This document shows, piece after piece, positions 6,815-8,719 of a stretch of DNA of 8,719 nt (positions within the stretch are counted from its first letter, which is position 1; the number at the start of each line of letters is the position of its first letter). Below the pieces are notes generated by a model. It did no database searches. It worked only from the letters and a program-made list of their open reading frames with translations, and was not told the origin of the DNA. The translations under genes were made by a program, and so were the position numbers. This DNA is from an uncultured Eubacteriales bacterium (lineage in GTDB: Bacteria > Bacillota_A > Clostridia > Lachnospirales > Cellulosilyticaceae): positions 1 through 8,719 of the forward strand of contig USPX01000072.1 in the NCBI GenBank assembly GCA_900556665.1, in the 5' to 3' direction.

Positions 6815-7181
6815 ATAATTTGTATGCGTTGATGTGGTATAGGCCTTTAAATTTTTGGGCTTTGACTTGGATGGTGTAGGTGCCTTGAGATAGCGTGAGA
6901 GTTTGTTGGCCGTTGTTTTGGGTTGTGATTAGATTTTGTATTTCATTGTTTTGATTTTGTAGTAAGATATTGAAACCGCCTTCCTCTACTACGTACCTGT
7001 AAGTAATTTTTACTTTTGCATCTTCTTCTAGGGTGAATCTGGCTTCACTGTTTATGTTTGAAATTTCTTTGACTGTTTTGTTCATGGTGATGAGTTGTGA
7101 AAGCTGGCTACAAAGAATAATGCCGCCTAGGATCATTGCTGCTACTGTAACTATTTGAATAAGTTTTGGATTTATTTTCAT
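6813..7181 (-). CDS. Small membrane-anchored protein of unknown function
   Basis: 122 residues; I do not recognise a family. Residues about 8-30 (IQIVTVAAMILGGIILCSQL and on) form one membrane helix after a short basic N-terminus, so the rest probably faces outside the cell. From residue 47 the sequence alternates like beta strands (RFTLEEDAKVKITYRYVVEE, GGFNILLQNQNNEIQNL, QTLTLSQGTYTIQVKAQ, YHINAYKL). This resembles a small beta-sandwich of the kind that ends with a 'G-T-Y-x-I' strand, as in carbohydrate-binding or pre-peptidase-like domains; that likeness is only structural guesswork. The start has AAGGGG at 7187-7192, which overlaps the manA stop codon. With only 9 bases between the genes, translation is probably coupled to manA. 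Confidence 0.8.
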   Translation of the reverse strand: MKINPKLIQIVTVAAMILGGIILCSQLSQLITMNKTVKEISNINSEARFTLEEDAKVKITYRYVVEEGGFNILLQNQNNEIQNLITTQNNGQQTLTLSQGTYTIQVKAQKFKGLYHINAYKL

Positions 7182-7190
7182 GTTTTCCCC

Positions 7191-8144
7191 TTAGATTGTT
7201 GAAAGGATAACTTGTCCTTTGCCTTGGATTTTGTAGTTTCCTGATGCAGCTGGGATGAAAATGCTATCGCCTTTTTTGGCCTCTATTGTTTCTGTATCTG
7301 AATAAACTTTAAGATTTCCTTCTGTTACAAGAAGTGAATGGAATGAGTTTTCATCACAGTACATGGCAATTTCTTTTGTAATATCAAGGCGCTCTACGAT
7401 GAAGTATTTGCATTTTGCAAGGACTCCTCTTGCGTAGCCGTCTTCTTGTTCTAGGGTATATTCACTTTTTGCGTGATAGGCTTGCTCTAAGTTTGTAACT
7501 TGAACTGCTTTATCGATATGTAATTGTCTTGGTTTGCCATCTGCACCTTTTCTGCCATAATCATAAACACGGTAAGTTACGTTAGAGCTTTGTTGTACTT
7601 CTTCAATAAGAATGCCTTTTCCAATAGCATGCATTGTGCCTGGTTCTATGAAAAATACATCACCTTTTTTAACATCTACATAGTTTAATGATTCTGTAAG
7701 TGTATTATTTTGAATACGTTCTTCAAATTCTTCTCTAGTCATATCTTTTTTGAAACCATAAACAAGTTGTGCACCTTCTTCAGCTTCTAAGATATACCAC
7801 ATTTCTGTTTTTCCATGATCTCCTTCATAGGTTGCTGCAAATTCTTCATCTGGATGTACTTGAACGGATAGATTATCCCTTGCATCAATCAGTTTAATTA
7901 AAATAGGTAATTCATCACTATGCTCTGCATGATAACCGAGTATATTGCCCCCTTTTTCCTTGATATACTCAGCTAATGTTTTACCTGCATCTGGCCCTTG
8001 TGCAATAGTGCATTGACCATCTTTATGTGTTGAAAGTTCCCAGCTTTCAGCTACAATATCTAAATCACTTTTTTTATCATATAAAGTCTTGAGTTTTGTA
8101 CCACCCCAAATATAATCTTTAAACACTGGACTTATTTTTAACAT
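7191..8144 (-). CDS. manA: Mannose-6-phosphate isomerase, class I
   Basis: 317-residue zinc enzyme of the cytoplasm that interconverts mannose 6-phosphate and fructose 6-phosphate, linking mannose use to glycolysis and to GDP-mannose synthesis. Length matches the short Firmicutes type (B. subtilis ManA about 315). The opening KISPVFKDYIWGGTKLK (3-19) and AESWELSTH (32-40) are typical. Predicted zinc ligands are Gln95 and His97 in SVQVHPDEE, Glu114 in KTEMWY and His172 in EPGTMHAIG. The conserved arginine of the active site is Arg192 in TYRVYDYGR. The C-terminal half is a second cupin barrel ending in KGDSIFIPAASGNYKIQGKG. A moderate AGGGGG precedes the ATG. A terminator isolates it from the phosphohexomutase upstream, so it needs its own promoter within 8145-8313, where I see no strong match. 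A small membrane protein gene follows 9 bases later. Confidence 0.95.
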   Translation of the reverse strand: MLKISPVFKDYIWGGTKLKTLYDKKSDLDIVAESWELSTHKDGQCTIAQGPDAGKTLAEYIKEKGGNILGYHAEHSDELPILIKLIDARDNLSVQVHPDEEFAATYEGDHGKTEMWYILEAEEGAQLVYGFKKDMTREEFEERIQNNTLTESLNYVDVKKGDVFFIEPGTMHAIGKGILIEEVQQSSNVTYRVYDYGRKGADGKPRQLHIDKAVQVTNLEQAYHAKSEYTLEQEDGYARGVLAKCKYFIVERLDITKEIAMYCDENSFHSLLVTEGNLKVYSDTETIEAKKGDSIFIPAASGNYKIQGKGQVILSTI

Positions 8145-8313
8145 TATATGCCCCCTACATTACTTATAAATTAAATGTTGGTTTTACATATCTAGTTAAT
8201 ATTTAATTGTCCTTATTATGTGCCTTCTAGTAATTTCTCTGTTCCCCTTCAGTCCTACTTCAAGCTTATATATGCGTTATTTAATTGTGTTTATTTAAGT
8301 ATTATTTATGTAT

Positions 8314-8350
8314 AAAAAACTGAGGGGCTCCTCTGATAGGAGCCCCTCAG
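8314..8350 (-). terminator. Terminator of the phosphohexomutase gene
   Basis: Perfect 13-pair GC-rich stem: CTGAGGGGCTCCT (8320-8332) with AGGAGCCCCTCAG (8338-8350), a 5-base loop, then six T residues on the minus strand (8314-8319). It lies 17 bases after the stop codon. Confidence 0.95.
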
Positions 8351-8367
8351 CGGAACTTACTTATATA

Positions 8368-8719
8368 TTATACGTTGAGAATTTTTTTGATTGCATCAAC
8401 GAACTTTGCACTTTTAGCTTCTGCATCTGCTGCATTTTCGCCTACTACTGAAGCGTAAATTTTTACTTTTGGTTCTGTACCAGATGGTCTAATTACAAAC
8501 CAGCTGTTGTCAGCTAAGATAAATTTAAGTACATTAGATTTTGGTAAGTTGATTGTCTCTATTGTACCTGCTACTTTATCATTTCTTGTAGATAATTTGT
8601 AGTCTTCTGCTACGTTGATTGCTACACCATCAACTTCTGTTGGTGGATTATTTCTAAGTGCTGTAATCATTTCAGCAATCTTTTCTTGTCCATCTTTACC
8701 TTCCATTTGAATAGATACA
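8368..8719 (-). CDS. Alpha-D-phosphohexomutase (phosphoglucomutase/phosphomannomutase), C-terminal part
   Basis: C-terminal end of an enzyme that moves phosphate between the 1 and 6 positions of a hexose phosphate. The frame is open to the right edge (VSIQMEGKDGQEK), so the ATG at 8704-8706 is an internal methionine, not the start; 117 codons including the stop are present and most of the gene lies outside. The visible segment is domain 4 with the phosphate-binding loop VIRPSGTEPKVKIYA and the preceding GKDGQEKIAEMI segment typical of the roughly 560-580 residue Firmicutes PgcA-type enzymes. The serine active site and metal loop are outside the window. Whether it prefers glucose or mannose phosphate cannot be told from this part. 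A strong terminator follows, so manA just downstream is a separate unit despite the shared theme of hexose-phosphate metabolism. Confidence 0.92.
   Translation of the reverse strand, partial: VSIQMEGKDGQEKIAEMITALRNNPPTEVDGVAINVAEDYKLSTRNDKVAGTIETINLPKSNVLKFILADNSWFVIRPSGTEPKVKIYASVVGENAADAEAKSAKFVDAIKKILNV

Noticed and set aside
8160..8310. manA promoter
   Set aside because: A promoter must exist after the upstream terminator, but the best pair I found (AGGACA with TATGTA) is too weak to report.

Overview
The window reads as chromosomal DNA from a low-GC Gram-positive anaerobe. The gene bodies are AT-rich, ribosome binding sites are strong AGGAGG types, a T-box riboswitch is present, and terminators are hairpins followed by T-runs. 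The gene set and protein style suggest Clostridia, perhaps Lachnospirales, but that is inference. Every supported gene is on the minus strand, so transcription runs from high to low coordinates.

Reading in the direction of transcription, from the right edge: (1) the C-terminal end of an alpha-D-phosphohexomutase (phosphoglucomutase/phosphomannomutase), closed by a strong terminator at about 8314-8350. (2) manA (class I mannose-6-phosphate isomerase), followed 9 bases later by a small membrane-anchored protein of unknown function and a terminator at 6761-6814. (3) A 747-base gene-free stretch (6066-6812). It holds four perfect DnaA-box consensus sequences within 127 bases, an 86-base fold-back repeat whose two ends each carry a near-perfect DnaA box, and a locally GC-richer patch of unknown nature. 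(4) A GT4 glycosyltransferase of the glycolipid-synthase type, followed by a LURP-one-related (YxjI-like) protein and a long, nearly symmetrical terminator at 4274-4335. (5) A sodium:solute symporter with its own consensus promoter and a palindrome that could be an operator. (6) A consensus promoter and a T-box riboswitch with a tryptophan (TGG) specifier, controlling a lipoprotein substrate-binding protein and an ABC permease. The permease gene runs off the left edge, and the ATPase gene is presumably just beyond it.

Two points stand out. The T-box reader codon gives a substrate prediction, tryptophan, for an ABC system whose protein family alone would leave the ligand open; this matches the predicted TrpXYZ transporter family. 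The DnaA-box cluster between ordinary metabolic genes, with no dnaA or dnaN in the window, is the least explained structure. It could be a DnaA-titration or regulatory cluster, or a remnant or part of a replication-related element.

The metabolic theme of the right half is hexose-phosphate interconversion (phosphohexomutase, ManA), plausibly feeding sugar nucleotides to glycosyltransferases such as the GT4 enzyme. They are separate transcription units, so this link is only suggestive.
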